A stretch of DNA of 30,851 bases, from positions 1 through 30,851 of the forward strand of contig CAKUES010000023.1 of NCBI GenBank assembly GCA_934646835.1, written 5' to 3'. Numbering within the stretch: the stretch's first letter is position 1; each line of letters starts with the position of its first letter. This DNA is from an uncultured Coriobacteriales bacterium (GTDB lineage Bacteria > Actinomycetota > Coriobacteriia > Coriobacteriales > QAMH01). The translations under genes and the position numbers were made by a program. Below, one piece after another: positions 23,939 to 30,851 of the stretch. The notes under the pieces are model-generated. The model saw only the letters and a program-made list of their open reading frames with translations, was not told the origin of the DNA and searched no databases.

Positions 23939-25234
23939 ATGGCTCTCTCTAACGGCGGCTTCAACGGAGCCCCGCTGCACTGCTCTTTCTGCGGAAAGAG
24001 CCAGGAGCAGGTCGACAAGCTCATAGCCGGTGACGGCGTCTATATCTGCAACGAGTGCGTTCAGGTGTGCGCCGACATCATGGTCGAGGAGGGCATCGCC
24101 ATCGAGGGCGAGGCCGTCGGCGGCGTGCCGGAGGCAACCGGCAAGACCGAGGGCCTCATCTCCCTCGAGGATTTGCCCACGCCCCAGCAGATGCACGAGC
24201 TGATGGATCAGTTCGTCATCGGCCAGGAGGCAGCCAAGAGGGCGCTCTCCGTCGCCGTCTACAACCACTACAAGCGCGTCGCGCTCGGCCTGGATGCAGA
24301 CGATGGAGACGTCGAGCTCGCCAAGAGCAACGTGCTCATCCTCGGCCCCACGGGCTGCGGCAAGACGCTGCTCGCCCAGACGCTGGCCCGCGTGCTCAAC
24401 GTGCCCTTCGCCATCGCGGACGCAACCGCTTTGACGGAAGCCGGCTACGTGGGCGAGGATGTGGAGAACATCCTCCTCAAGCTCATCAACGCTGCAGACA
24501 ACGACGTCGACCGCGCCCAGGTGGGCATCGTCTACATCGACGAGATCGACAAGGTCGCTCGCAAGGCGGAGAACCTCTCCATCACGCGCGACGTCTCCGG
24601 CGAGGGCGTGCAGCAGGCACTGCTCAAGATCGTCGAGGGTACGGTGGCAAGCGTTCCGCCCAACGGCGGTCGCAAGCACCCGCAGCAGGAGCTCATCCAG
24701 ATCGACACGACCAACATCCTGTTCATCTTGGGTGGTGCCTTCGTCGGCTTGGACGACATCGTCCGCGACCGCATCGGCAAAAAGGGCGTCGGCTTCAACA
24801 GCGAGGTCTCCGAGTCCAAGAAGGTCGAGAGCGCCAAGCTGCTCGAGCAGGTTCTGCCCGAGGACCTCAACAAGTTTGGCATGATCCCCGAGTTCGTCGG
24901 CCGCGTGCCTGTCATCGCGAGCGTCAAGGACCTCGACGAGGACGACCTCATGCACATCCTGACCGAGCCCAAGAACGCCTTGATCAAGCAGTACCGCCGC
25001 ATCATCGGCTTCGAGGGTGCAGAGCTCGAGGTCACTGACGATGCCCTGCGCGCAATCGCCGCAGAGGCCATCAAGCACGGCACGGGCGCCCGCGGCCTGC
25101 GCAGCATCTGTGAGCGCGTGCTGCAGGACACGATGTACACCCTGCCCAGCGAGGAGCGTGACGTCACCAAGGTGACGATCACCCCCGAGTGCGTGACCGA
25201 GAACGCGCCTGCGATCTTGGAGTACGGCGACTAG
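23939..25234 (+). CDS. clpX: ATP-dependent Clp protease unfoldase ClpX
   Basis: AAA+ unfoldase that feeds substrates to ClpP. The 431-residue protein has the N-terminal C4 zinc domain (C15, C18, C37, C40), Walker A GPTGCGKT (136-143), Walker B IVYIDEIDK and the RKAENLSITRDVSGEGVQQ block. The loop that docks on ClpP appears as IGKKGVGF, close to the usual IGF. ATG 23939 begins three bases after the clpP stop with GAAGAAGGA upstream, so the two are co-translated. Followed by an intrinsic terminator. Confidence 0.97.
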   Translation: MALSNGGFNGAPLHCSFCGKSQEQVDKLIAGDGVYICNECVQVCADIMVEEGIAIEGEAVGGVPEATGKTEGLISLEDLPTPQQMHELMDQFVIGQEAAKRALSVAVYNHYKRVALGLDADDGDVELAKSNVLILGPTGCGKTLLAQTLARVLNVPFAIADATALTEAGYVGEDVENILLKLINAADNDVDRAQVGIVYIDEIDKVARKAENLSITRDVSGEGVQQALLKIVEGTVASVPPNGGRKHPQQELIQIDTTNILFILGGAFVGLDDIVRDRIGKKGVGFNSEVSESKKVESAKLLEQVLPEDLNKFGMIPEFVGRVPVIASVKDLDEDDLMHILTEPKNALIKQYRRIIGFEGAELEVTDDALRAIAAEAIKHGTGARGLRSICERVLQDTMYTLPSEERDVTKVTITPECVTENAPAILEYGD

Positions 25235-25266
25235 CCGCTCCTTCGATCCACATAGAGCAAGACGAG

Positions 25267-25298
25267 AAGAGCCTTGGGAGCGATCCGGGGCTCTTTTT
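25267..25298 (+). terminator. Terminator of tig-clpP-clpX
   Basis: AAGAGCC (25267-25273) and GGCTCTT (25289-25295) pair around a 15-base loop and run into a T-tract to 25298. Confidence 0.85.
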
Positions 25299-25424
25299 GC
25301 ATTGTCAGCCGTGCCGAAGGGATGCGCCGTGCAACCGTGTTGACCTTGTTAGATGCCGAATATAGAGCCCATAGCTGGTAAGATATTGAGCATACGTTCT
25401 AAACCCAGACAAGGGGAGTAATTC

Positions 25425-28103
25425 ATGGCAGAAGAGATGCCTAAGACATACGAGCCCGCGGCCACCGAGGAGCGCATCCTCGACAAGTGGCTCGAGGGCG
25501 GCTATTACAAGCGCAGCGAGGCCAAGGAGGGCAAGGGCGATCGCACCGTCGTCATCCCGCCCCCCAACGTCACCGGTATGCTGCACATGGGTCACGCGCT
25601 CGACGACACCATCCAGGACACCTATATCCGCTACTCCCGCATGCGCGGTTACAGCACCCGCTGGATCGTCGGCGCGGATCACGCCGGCATCGCCACCCAG
25701 ACCAAGGTCGACAAGAAGCTCAAGGAAGAGGGCATCGACCGCCGCGAGATCGGCCGCGAGAAGTTCCTCGAGGCCTGCCAGGAGTGGAAAGAGGAGTACG
25801 GCGGAATCATCGTCGAGCAGATCAAGCGCATGGGCTGCTCCGTCGACTTCGACGACGAGAAGTTCACCATGTCCCCGGAGTACGCCAAGGCCGTGCGCAA
25901 GGTCTTTGTGGACTGGTATCACGACGACATGATCTACCGCGGCAAGCGCATCGTTAACTGGTGCCCGCACTGCACGACTGCTATCTCCGACGACGAGGCC
26001 GAGTACAAGGACGAGAAGGGCCATCTGTGGCACCTGCGCTACCCGCTGGTCGAGCCCGTCAACGGCGTCGAGTACATCGTCGTCGCCACGACCCGCCCCG
26101 AGACCATGCTCGGCGACACCGGCGTTGCCGTCTCCCAGGACGACCCGGAGAAGGTTGCACTGGTCGAGGCTGGCGCCAAGGTTATGCTGCCCATCGTCAA
26201 CCGCGAGATTCCCATCTTCACCGATTGGCACGTCGACGCGGGCTTCGGCTCTGGCTTCGTGAAGGTCACCCCTGCCCATGACCCCAACGACTACGCCATG
26301 GGCCAGGCGCACGACCTGCCCCAGATCAACATCTTCGACGAGCATGCAGTCGTCGTCGACGGCTACGGCGAGTTCTCCGGCCTGACCCGCGAGGAGTGCC
26401 GCGAGGCTGTCGTCAAATGGTTCGAGGAGCACGACCTGCTCGACCACATCGAGGACCACGACCACTCCGTCATGCACTGCTACCGCTGCGACTCCACGCT
26501 CGAGCCATGGCTGTCCGAGCAGTGGTTCGTCGCCGTCGACAAGCTCAAGGGCCCTGCGCTCGACGTCGTCAAGAACGGCGAGGTCAAGTTCCACCCGGAC
26601 CGCTGGACCAGCACCTACACCACTTGGATGGAAAACCTCAAGGACTGGTGCATCAGCCGTCAGCTGTGGTGGGGCCACCGCATCCCCGTCTTCCACTGCT
26701 CCGAGTGCGGTTGGGAAGACGCCCTTATGGAGGACACCGACACCTGCCCCAAGTGCGGCTGCAAGCATGTCCAGCAGGAAGAGGACGTCCTCGACACCTG
26801 GTTCAGCAGCCAGCTGTGGACTTTCGCCACGCAGGGTTGGCCTGACCACTGCGAGGAGATGGAGGGCCATCATCCCACCAAGGTGCTCGTCACCGCGCGC
26901 GACATCATCGCGCTGTGGGTTGCCCGCATGGTCATGAGCTCCCTGTACTTCACCAAGGAGATCCCCTTCGAGGATGTCTTCATCTACGCGACCATCCTCG
27001 CCAAGGACGGCAGCCGCATGTCCAAGTCCAAGGGCAACGGCGTTGACCCGATGGACCTTATCGAGATGTACGGTGCAGACGCCATGCGCTACAACCTGCT
27101 CACGCTGGTCACCGGCAACCAGGACGTTAAGTTCGATGCCAACATCGACAAGAAGACCAAGGAGCTCGTCGACAGCCCGCGTACGGATGCTGCGCGCGCC
27201 TTCGTCACCAAGATCTGGAACGCAAGCCGCTTTGCGCTGATGAATCTTGACGGCTTCACCGCCGGCGAGCCCAAGGCTGCCACCGCGGCTGACGCCTGGA
27301 TGTTCAGTCGCTTGGCCAAGCTGTCCCAGTTCATCACGGACGGCATCGAGGAGTACCGCTTTGGCGAGATCGCCCGCGAGCTGTACAACTTCTTCTGGAA
27401 CGAGTTCTGCAACTGGTACATCGAGCTGTCCAAGGGCGTGCTCTCCGGTGACGACGCGCAGGCCAAGCTGCAGGCTCAGCGCAACCTCGTCTTCGTGCTC
27501 GACACCGCACTGCGCCTGCTGCACCCCGTTATGCCCTTCGTGACGGAGGCCATCTGGGAGCACCTGCCGGTCGAGAAGGACGCCGACGCCCTCATGGTCG
27601 CCAACTGGCCCGAGCCCGCAGAGCTCGCCAAGTGGATCGACGAGGATGCAGAGGCTGCCATCACCGCCGCTACGGGCGTCATCAGCTCCGTGCGCGCCAT
27701 CCGCGCCCGCTACGGCCTGAGCCCGCGTCAGGAGCTGGCCGTCCAGCTGCGCTGCTCTGAGGAGGAGGCCGCCCGCATCAAGGAGCAGGCAGAGCTCATC
27801 ACCTCCATGGGCCGCATCAGCGAGCTCGGCTTCTGCGATGCCAAGCCCGCCGACAGCGCTGTGACCTTGGCAAACGGCATCGAGGTCTACACCATCCTCA
27901 CCGGCCTGGTTGACTTCGAGGCAGAAAACGCCAAGCTCCTCAAGGACAAGGAGAAGGCGGAGAAGGAGCTTGCCAAGCTGCAGAAGAAGCTCTCCAACGA
28001 GAACTTCGTCGCCAAGGCAGCCCCCGAGGCAGTCGAGAAGGCGCGCGCCCAGGCTGCAGAGCTCGAGCAGCAGCTCGCCCTCATCGCAGCCCAGCTCGCC
28101 TAG
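25425..28103 (+). CDS. valS: Valyl-tRNA synthetase
   Basis: Charges tRNA-Val. The 892-residue class I synthetase has HMGH (54-57, in PNVTGMLHMGH) and RMSKS (531-535) as the two catalytic signatures, the editing domain with TTRPETMLGDT, a zinc-type CSECG and CPKCGC pair in the middle, an anticodon domain with WNASRFALMN, and the C-terminal coiled coil (about 835-892) typical of ValS. ATG 25425 follows AAGGGGAG. The 190-base leader shows no T-box (no AGGGTGG-type antiterminator motif). A weak promoter candidate is TTGACC at 25340 with TATAGA at 25361, spacer 15. Its terminator follows. Confidence 0.97.
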   Translation: MAEEMPKTYEPAATEERILDKWLEGGYYKRSEAKEGKGDRTVVIPPPNVTGMLHMGHALDDTIQDTYIRYSRMRGYSTRWIVGADHAGIATQTKVDKKLKEEGIDRREIGREKFLEACQEWKEEYGGIIVEQIKRMGCSVDFDDEKFTMSPEYAKAVRKVFVDWYHDDMIYRGKRIVNWCPHCTTAISDDEAEYKDEKGHLWHLRYPLVEPVNGVEYIVVATTRPETMLGDTGVAVSQDDPEKVALVEAGAKVMLPIVNREIPIFTDWHVDAGFGSGFVKVTPAHDPNDYAMGQAHDLPQINIFDEHAVVVDGYGEFSGLTREECREAVVKWFEEHDLLDHIEDHDHSVMHCYRCDSTLEPWLSEQWFVAVDKLKGPALDVVKNGEVKFHPDRWTSTYTTWMENLKDWCISRQLWWGHRIPVFHCSECGWEDALMEDTDTCPKCGCKHVQQEEDVLDTWFSSQLWTFATQGWPDHCEEMEGHHPTKVLVTARDIIALWVARMVMSSLYFTKEIPFEDVFIYATILAKDGSRMSKSKGNGVDPMDLIEMYGADAMRYNLLTLVTGNQDVKFDANIDKKTKELVDSPRTDAARAFVTKIWNASRFALMNLDGFTAGEPKAATAADAWMFSRLAKLSQFITDGIEEYRFGEIARELYNFFWNEFCNWYIELSKGVLSGDDAQAKLQAQRNLVFVLDTALRLLHPVMPFVTEAIWEHLPVEKDADALMVANWPEPAELAKWIDEDAEAAITAATGVISSVRAIRARYGLSPRQELAVQLRCSEEEAARIKEQAELITSMGRISELGFCDAKPADSAVTLANGIEVYTILTGLVDFEAENAKLLKDKEKAEKELAKLQKKLSNENFVAKAAPEAVEKARAQAAELEQQLALIAAQLA

Positions 28104-28140
28104 CTGCGCTGGCTGCCGATAACGGCACACATAGAACGCG

Positions 28141-28178
28141 AAAGCGGACCGGAGCCTCGTTCTCCGGTCCGCTTTTTG
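28141..28178 (+). terminator. Terminator of valS
   Basis: AGCGGACCGGAG (28143-28154) and CTCCGGTCCGCT (28162-28173) are perfect complements followed by a T-run. Upstream As mean it could also act on the other strand. Confidence 0.93.
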
Positions 28179-28212
28179 TTGCGGGGATTGGGTCGATGTT
28201 GGTGTCGGGGCG

Positions 28213-28300
28213 GCAGTCAACACTTCAGTGAGACTGGTTTGTTGACCAAGCCGCAGAGGCGGCACAGTCAACAAACCAGTCTCACTGAAGTGTTGACTGC
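28213..28300. repeat. Perfect 34-bp inverted repeat
   Basis: 28213-28246 and 28267-28300 are exact reverse complements by reading, around a 20-base loop that itself holds GCCGC and GCGGC. Each arm starts GTCAACA and ends TGTTGAC within two bases of its edges, so arms can also fold on themselves. No T-run follows. It separates valS from the toxin-antitoxin operon. No gene fits inside. Function unknown: MITE-like element, structured RNA or cruciform. Confidence 0.88.
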
Positions 28301-28325
28301 GCTGTATATCTGTCGCCAGCTGCAT

Positions 28326-28363
28326 AGAAATTTCTCTATAAATAAGTGATAAATTTCTGTATA
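28326..28363 (+). promoter_or_regulatory. Probable operator-promoter of the toxin-antitoxin operon
   Basis: An AT-rich patch in otherwise GC-rich DNA. AAATTTCT-C-TATA (28328-28340) and AAATTTCT-G-TATA (28351-28363) are direct repeats 23 bases apart; the first lies in the palindrome AGAAATTTCT (28326-28335). TATAAA (28337) and TATAGT (28360) could be -10 boxes. Autorepression by Phd/YefM-type antitoxins makes this a likely operator. Confidence 0.5.
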
Positions 28364-28401
28364 GTCGCGTTAACGGATACTTATGGAAACGAGGAGCAGC
28401 C

Positions 28402-28701
28402 ATGCCGCTTTCAGCTCAAAGCCAGATGCCGCAGATCTTGCCTATCAGCGACTTGAGAACCAATCTCAACGCGGTTTGCGACATCGCGGAGGAGACCGGC
28501 CAGCCCATCTACATGACAAAGAACGGCAAGGCCAAGCTCGTTGTGTTTGACAGCGCCGCCTACGAGGAGATGCTGCAGGGGCAGCGCTATGCGCAGAAGT
28601 TGCGCGAGGCAGAGATCGAGGCGCGCTACGTCGACAAGGCCTTCACCAAAGACGAGATCGATGCGGATATGCAGCGCGTCTTAGACCATTGGGGCGTGTA
28701 A
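28402..28701 (+). CDS. Type II antitoxin, Phd/YefM family
   Basis: Neutralises the toxin encoded immediately downstream and probably represses the operon. The 99-residue product has the Phd/YefM N-terminal fold with LPISDLRTNLNAVCDIAEE (about 14-32), the GQPIYMTKNGKAKLVVF strand region (33-49) and AAYEEML (53-59), then a charged C-terminal tail expected to bind the toxin. ATG 28402 follows GAGGAG. Its TAA overlaps the toxin ATG by one base. Confidence 0.88.
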   Translation: MPLSAQSQMPQILPISDLRTNLNAVCDIAEETGQPIYMTKNGKAKLVVFDSAAYEEMLQGQRYAQKLREAEIEARYVDKAFTKDEIDADMQRVLDHWGV

Positions 28702-29021
28702 TGATGGAGGTCAGGTTGCGTCCGCGTGCCAAAAGGGATTTGACGAGTGCTGTCATCTATATCGGCGAGGTGCTCGGCATGCCACAGGCTGCCAAGGGCT
28801 TTTACGAGGACTTCTGGCATGAGATGGAGCTGGTGCAGGAGAGCCCGGGCATGAGGGCGCGCTTCCAAGAGCCGATGCTGGAGAACAACGGATACCGTTG
28901 GGTGATGGTGGGGAAGCACCGTGTGTTCTACCGCTGCGACAACGAGGTTGTCACGGTATGGCGCATCATCCACTGCTCGCAGGATATCGACGAGTTTGAG
29001 CTGATTGATTGGGTTGAGTGA
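28701..29021 (+). CDS. Type II toxin, RelE/ParE superfamily
   Basis: A 106-residue protein with the RelE/ParE layout: an N-terminal strand VRLRPRAKRDL, two helices to about residue 50, and a C-terminal sheet with HRVFYRCDNEVVTVWRIIH (about 74-92). Whether it cleaves mRNA on the ribosome (RelE) or poisons gyrase (ParE) cannot be decided from these residues. The start is ATG 28701, overlapping the antitoxin stop (TAATG); ATG 28704 is an alternative. Coupled translation with the antitoxin is usual for such pairs. Confidence 0.85.
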   Translation: MMEVRLRPRAKRDLTSAVIYIGEVLGMPQAAKGFYEDFWHEMELVQESPGMRARFQEPMLENNGYRWVMVGKHRVFYRCDNEVVTVWRIIHCSQDIDEFELIDWVE

Positions 29022-29031
29022 GCCTTAGAAT

Positions 29032-29209
29032 CTAGGGAACGCTGATTAAGGCGAGTGTCCGCTGCGTGCGATTGGCAAAAGCGCTGGCCGCGTAGGGGAG
29101 GGACTGTCGCTTGAAATTGTAAGTTTGGTAACTTTTGAAAAGCGCTGGTCGTGTAGGGGAGGGACCCTGTCCCTCCCCATAAACCTCACATTAATCAACG
29201 TATCTCTAG
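29032..29209 (+). mobile_element. MITE-like inverted-repeat element, copy 3, internally duplicated
   Basis: 178 bp with CTAGGGAACGCTGATTAA (29032-29049) at the left and a degraded TTAATCAACGTATCTCTAG (29191-29209) at the right. A 27-base block is present twice, 29077-29103 and 29138-29164 (25 of 27 match), making this copy 61 bases longer than its relatives. The central palindrome GGGGAGGGAC/complement is at 29156-29178. It starts 10 bases after the toxin stop and ends 37 bases before the next start codon. Confidence 0.78.
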
Positions 29210-29246
29210 AAACGTGCAGATGATTGATTCCCGTAGGGAGGGACCT

Positions 29247-29819
29247 ATGAAAACGATTCTCTTTGTGAACGCCTGCTACTTCCAGGAGACGTCTCGTACC
29301 CAGCGCCTTGCAGATGCCCTGCTGAGCAAGAAGCTCGAGCTTGAGCCGGAGGCAGAGGTCGTCGAGTTGTCGCTTCTCGATGCGGGTATCGAGCCCTTGG
29401 ACGAGGAGACGCTGGCTTTTCGCACCAAGTGCTGCGAGGCCAAGGACTTTAGCGACTCGATGTTCGACATAGCCAAGCAGTGGCGTGAGGCCGATGAGAT
29501 CGTCATCGCCGCGCCGTACTGGGATTTGAGCTTCCCCTCCATCCTCAAGGCTTATGTGGAGCACCTCTGCGTCAACGGCCTGACCTTTGTATTTGGGGAT
29601 GACGGCAAGTCCATCAGCCATTGCATTGCCAAGAAGCTCACTTACGTTACGACCTCGGGTGGCTACATCGGCGAGCTCAACCTGGGCTTCGATTATGTGA
29701 GCGCTGTCTGCAAGACCTTCTTTGGCATCGAAGAGTTCGAGTTCGTCGCAGCCGAGGGCTTCGACATCGTGGGCAACGACCCCGAGGCAATCCTGGCCGA
29801 CGCGATTGCAAAGCTGTAG
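29247..29819 (+). CDS. NAD(P)H-dependent oxidoreductase, flavodoxin-like fold (azoreductase/quinone reductase family)
   Basis: A 190-residue flavodoxin-like protein expected to bind FMN and reduce quinones, azo or nitro compounds with NAD(P)H. Visible landmarks are the first strand ILFVNACYF with the phosphate-binding SRTQRLAD segment (about 15-22), the APYWDLSFPSILKAYVEH block (about 89-106) that forms the FMN and dimer surface, and YVTTSGGYIG (about 132-141). ATG 29247 follows GGGAGGGA; a longer frame from 29214 has no ribosome site. It is probably co-transcribed with the MBL hydrolase 29 bases later. The substrate cannot be inferred. Confidence 0.82.
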   Translation: MKTILFVNACYFQETSRTQRLADALLSKKLELEPEAEVVELSLLDAGIEPLDEETLAFRTKCCEAKDFSDSMFDIAKQWREADEIVIAAPYWDLSFPSILKAYVEHLCVNGLTFVFGDDGKSISHCIAKKLTYVTTSGGYIGELNLGFDYVSAVCKTFFGIEEFEFVAAEGFDIVGNDPEAILADAIAKL

Positions 29820-29848
29820 GCGGGCCATCAAGAGATAGGGGAGTCGCT

Positions 29849-30466
29849 ATGACGAAGATGCTGTACCAAGGTCACGGGAGTTATAGGCTGACGGCAAACG
29901 ACGGCACGGTGATCTATATCGACCCGGCGCTGGGTGAGGGCTACGACGCGCCGGCAAACCTCATCGTCATCACGCACGAGCACCCGGACCACACCCTCAT
30001 GCTCGACAAGGTGGCGCGTGCAGAGAACTGCGTTGAGCTGCATGCCCGTGACTTCATCGTCGACGGCGAGCACAAGGTGATCGAGGCTTGTGGGGTCAAG
30101 ATGAGCTCCGTCCTCGCAAACAACAAGTACCACGACCCCGCGGAGTGCATGGGCGTTGTCCTCGAGTTCGACGGGTTGCGCTTCTATGCGGCGGGCGACA
30201 CCTCGACGACGGAGGACATGCGCAGCGGCAAACTCGCTGCGATGGGGCTGGACTACGCGACCTTCCCGGGCGACGGCTTCTACAACATGGACATCCCGGA
30301 GGCATCCGAGTGCGCCAAGCTCGTGGTTGCCAAGCACAGCATCCCCATGCACCTCGTTCCCGTGCACGACATCAACGAGGCAATGCTCTTCGACGAGGGC
30401 AAGGCCGCGGCCTTCGACGGTCCAGGCAAGCTGGTTATCCGCCCCGGCGAGGAGATCGAGCTGTAG
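29849..30466 (+). CDS. Metallo-beta-lactamase-fold hydrolase (UlaG-like)
   Basis: A 205-residue protein with the MBL metal site HEHPDH at 43-48 (HxHxDH), a later Asp in AAGDTSTTEDM and His in PMHLVPVH. The start GHGSYRLTANDG and YIDPALGEGYDAPANLIVITH fits the UlaG-like branch of small MBL-fold proteins, which includes lactonases and uncharacterised enzymes. ATG 29849 follows AGGGGAG. It lies 29 bases after the oxidoreductase gene, suggesting an operon, but no pathway link is evident. Function beyond metal-dependent hydrolase is not supported. Confidence 0.85.
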   Translation: MTKMLYQGHGSYRLTANDGTVIYIDPALGEGYDAPANLIVITHEHPDHTLMLDKVARAENCVELHARDFIVDGEHKVIEACGVKMSSVLANNKYHDPAECMGVVLEFDGLRFYAAGDTSTTEDMRSGKLAAMGLDYATFPGDGFYNMDIPEASECAKLVVAKHSIPMHLVPVHDINEAMLFDEGKAAAFDGPGKLVIRPGEEIEL

Positions 30467-30486
30467 CTGAGTTGCGTCTGGACGCG

Positions 30487-30519
30487 TGACACACTTTGTG
30501 CCAGTGACAATGTGTTTCA
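30487..30519. repeat. 33-bp palindromic repeat, copy 4 (loop inverted)
   Basis: Arms TGACACACTTTGT and ACAATGTGTTTCA, but the loop reads GCCAGTG, the reverse complement of the CACTGGC found in the other copies. Confidence 0.8.
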
Positions 30520-30555
30520 CGCCATAGAGCCGCAGGTTTACGTAAGCCTTCTGCG

Positions 30556-30588
30556 TGATACACATTGTCACTGGCACAAAGTGTGTCA
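30556..30588. repeat. 33-bp palindromic repeat, copy 5
   Basis: Arms TGATACACATTGT and ACAAAGTGTGTCA around CACTGGC. With copy 4 it forms a facing pair 36 bases apart. Confidence 0.8.
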
Positions 30589-30650
30589 CGTTGCTCCTCC
30601 GTATAGCCCGCGCGCAACACTTCGCTCAGGATGACGAGCAAGGCGGGTCG

Positions 30651-30683
30651 TGACACCATTTGCCACTGGTACATCTGGTGTCA
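30651..30683. repeat. 33-bp palindromic repeat, copy 6 (diverged)
   Basis: Arms TGACACCATTTGC and ACATCTGGTGTCA around CACTGGT. The arms carry changes that preserve outer pairing (TGACACCA with TGGTGTCA), which suggests that the fold itself is kept. Confidence 0.75.
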
Positions 30684-30713
30684 CGAGGGCGTGTCCTCGG
30701 CGGCGGCAAAACC

Positions 30714-30751
30714 GAAAAAGAGGCCCGCAGGTTACGAACCTGCGGGCCTCT
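30714..30751 (-). terminator. Terminator of the right-edge minus-strand gene
   Basis: AGAGGCCCGCAGGTT (30719-30733) and AACCTGCGGGCCTCT (30737-30751) are perfect 15-base complements around ACG. The A-run at 30714-30719 is a T-run on the minus strand. Confidence 0.92.
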
Positions 30752-30773
30752 GTAGCTTTCGCCTTGCCAGCCG

Positions 30774-30851
30774 TTAGTCGCGGGCCGCGATCTCCTCGTT
30801 CATGCGGACGACGTCTGCGTCCTTGATCTTGAACAGGAACAGGAAGGGCAC
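30774..30851 (-). CDS. 3' end of a minus-strand gene, product unknown (possibly a membrane transporter)
   Basis: The frame from 30851 encodes 25 residues ending in TAA at 30774-30776. It starts with a hydrophobic VPFLFLF, followed by the charged KIKDADVVRMNEEIAARD. A hydrophobic helix end followed by a short charged tail recalls the C-termini of MFS/GPH-type sugar transporters, but 25 residues cannot prove this. The strong terminator just downstream supports a real gene. The rest is outside the window. Confidence 0.6.
   Translation of the reverse strand: MPFLFLFKIKDADVVRMNEEIAARD

Noticed and set aside
25235..25424. T-box leader for valS
   Set aside because: No T-box core or antiterminator motif; the hairpin present is the clpX terminator.
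28213..28300. Terminator of valS
   Set aside because: No T-run, and a clear terminator already lies at 28141-28178.
25305..28403. A 1032-codon minus-strand open frame over valS
   Set aside because: Same cause: antisense of a strongly identified gene.

Overview
The window is about 30.9 kb of GC-rich bacterial chromosome. Several features point to an anaerobic actinobacterium of the class Coriobacteriia (Eggerthellaceae or Atopobiaceae-like). These are the dnaK-grpE-dnaJ-hspR-clpB order with an HspR-type MerR repressor, a CcmE with a Cys instead of the haem-binding His, a LuxR-type regulator with a large membrane N-terminus, and a Tat-exported FAD_binding_2 flavoprotein beside a multihaem cytochrome. 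The taxon is inferred from gene content; genus cannot be resolved by reading alone.

Layout. Bases 1-346 hold no convincing gene. Bases 347-5965 are a cytochrome c maturation operon, ccmE-A-B-C-D-F, with no ccmG, ccmH or ccmI; a small inverted-repeat element sits between ccmB and ccmC. Bases 5966-6476 are a nest of repeats. A frameshifted membrane LuxR-family regulator (6470-7979, minus) is divergent from a Tat-exported flavoprotein reductase (8125-9885) and a membrane-anchored cytochrome with five haem motifs (9900-10610). After a terminator and another repeat nest comes a minus-strand AgrC/LytTR-type two-component pair (10890-12899) and a 2[4Fe-4S] ferredoxin (13092-13277). From 13586 to 20563 is the heat-shock block dnaK-grpE-dnaJ-hspR, then clpB. 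A DUF47/PhoU-like gene, tRNA-Leu(UAG), tig-clpP-clpX and valS follow. The right end has a Phd/YefM-RelE/ParE-type toxin-antitoxin pair, an NAD(P)H oxidoreductase-MBL hydrolase pair, three copies of a 33-bp palindrome and the 3' end of a minus-strand gene.

How it fits together. The Ccm operon can supply haem to the cytochrome encoded 4 kb away, which would pass electrons from the quinone pool to the exported flavoprotein. This is a terminal reductase module of unknown substrate, probably controlled by the divergent LuxR-type gene, although that gene is frameshifted here. The centre of the window is a concentrated proteostasis region (DnaK system, ClpB, trigger factor, ClpXP).

The most unusual content is outside the genes. 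There are three copies of a CTAG/TA-flanked MITE-like element, six copies of a 33-bp palindrome, a 125-bp repeat found after two respiratory transcription units (one copy carrying an apparent insertion), a perfect 70-bp tandem duplication, a perfect 34-bp inverted repeat before the toxin-antitoxin operon, and a helically phased motif array before the DUF47 gene. No transposase, CRISPR array or prophage gene is visible.
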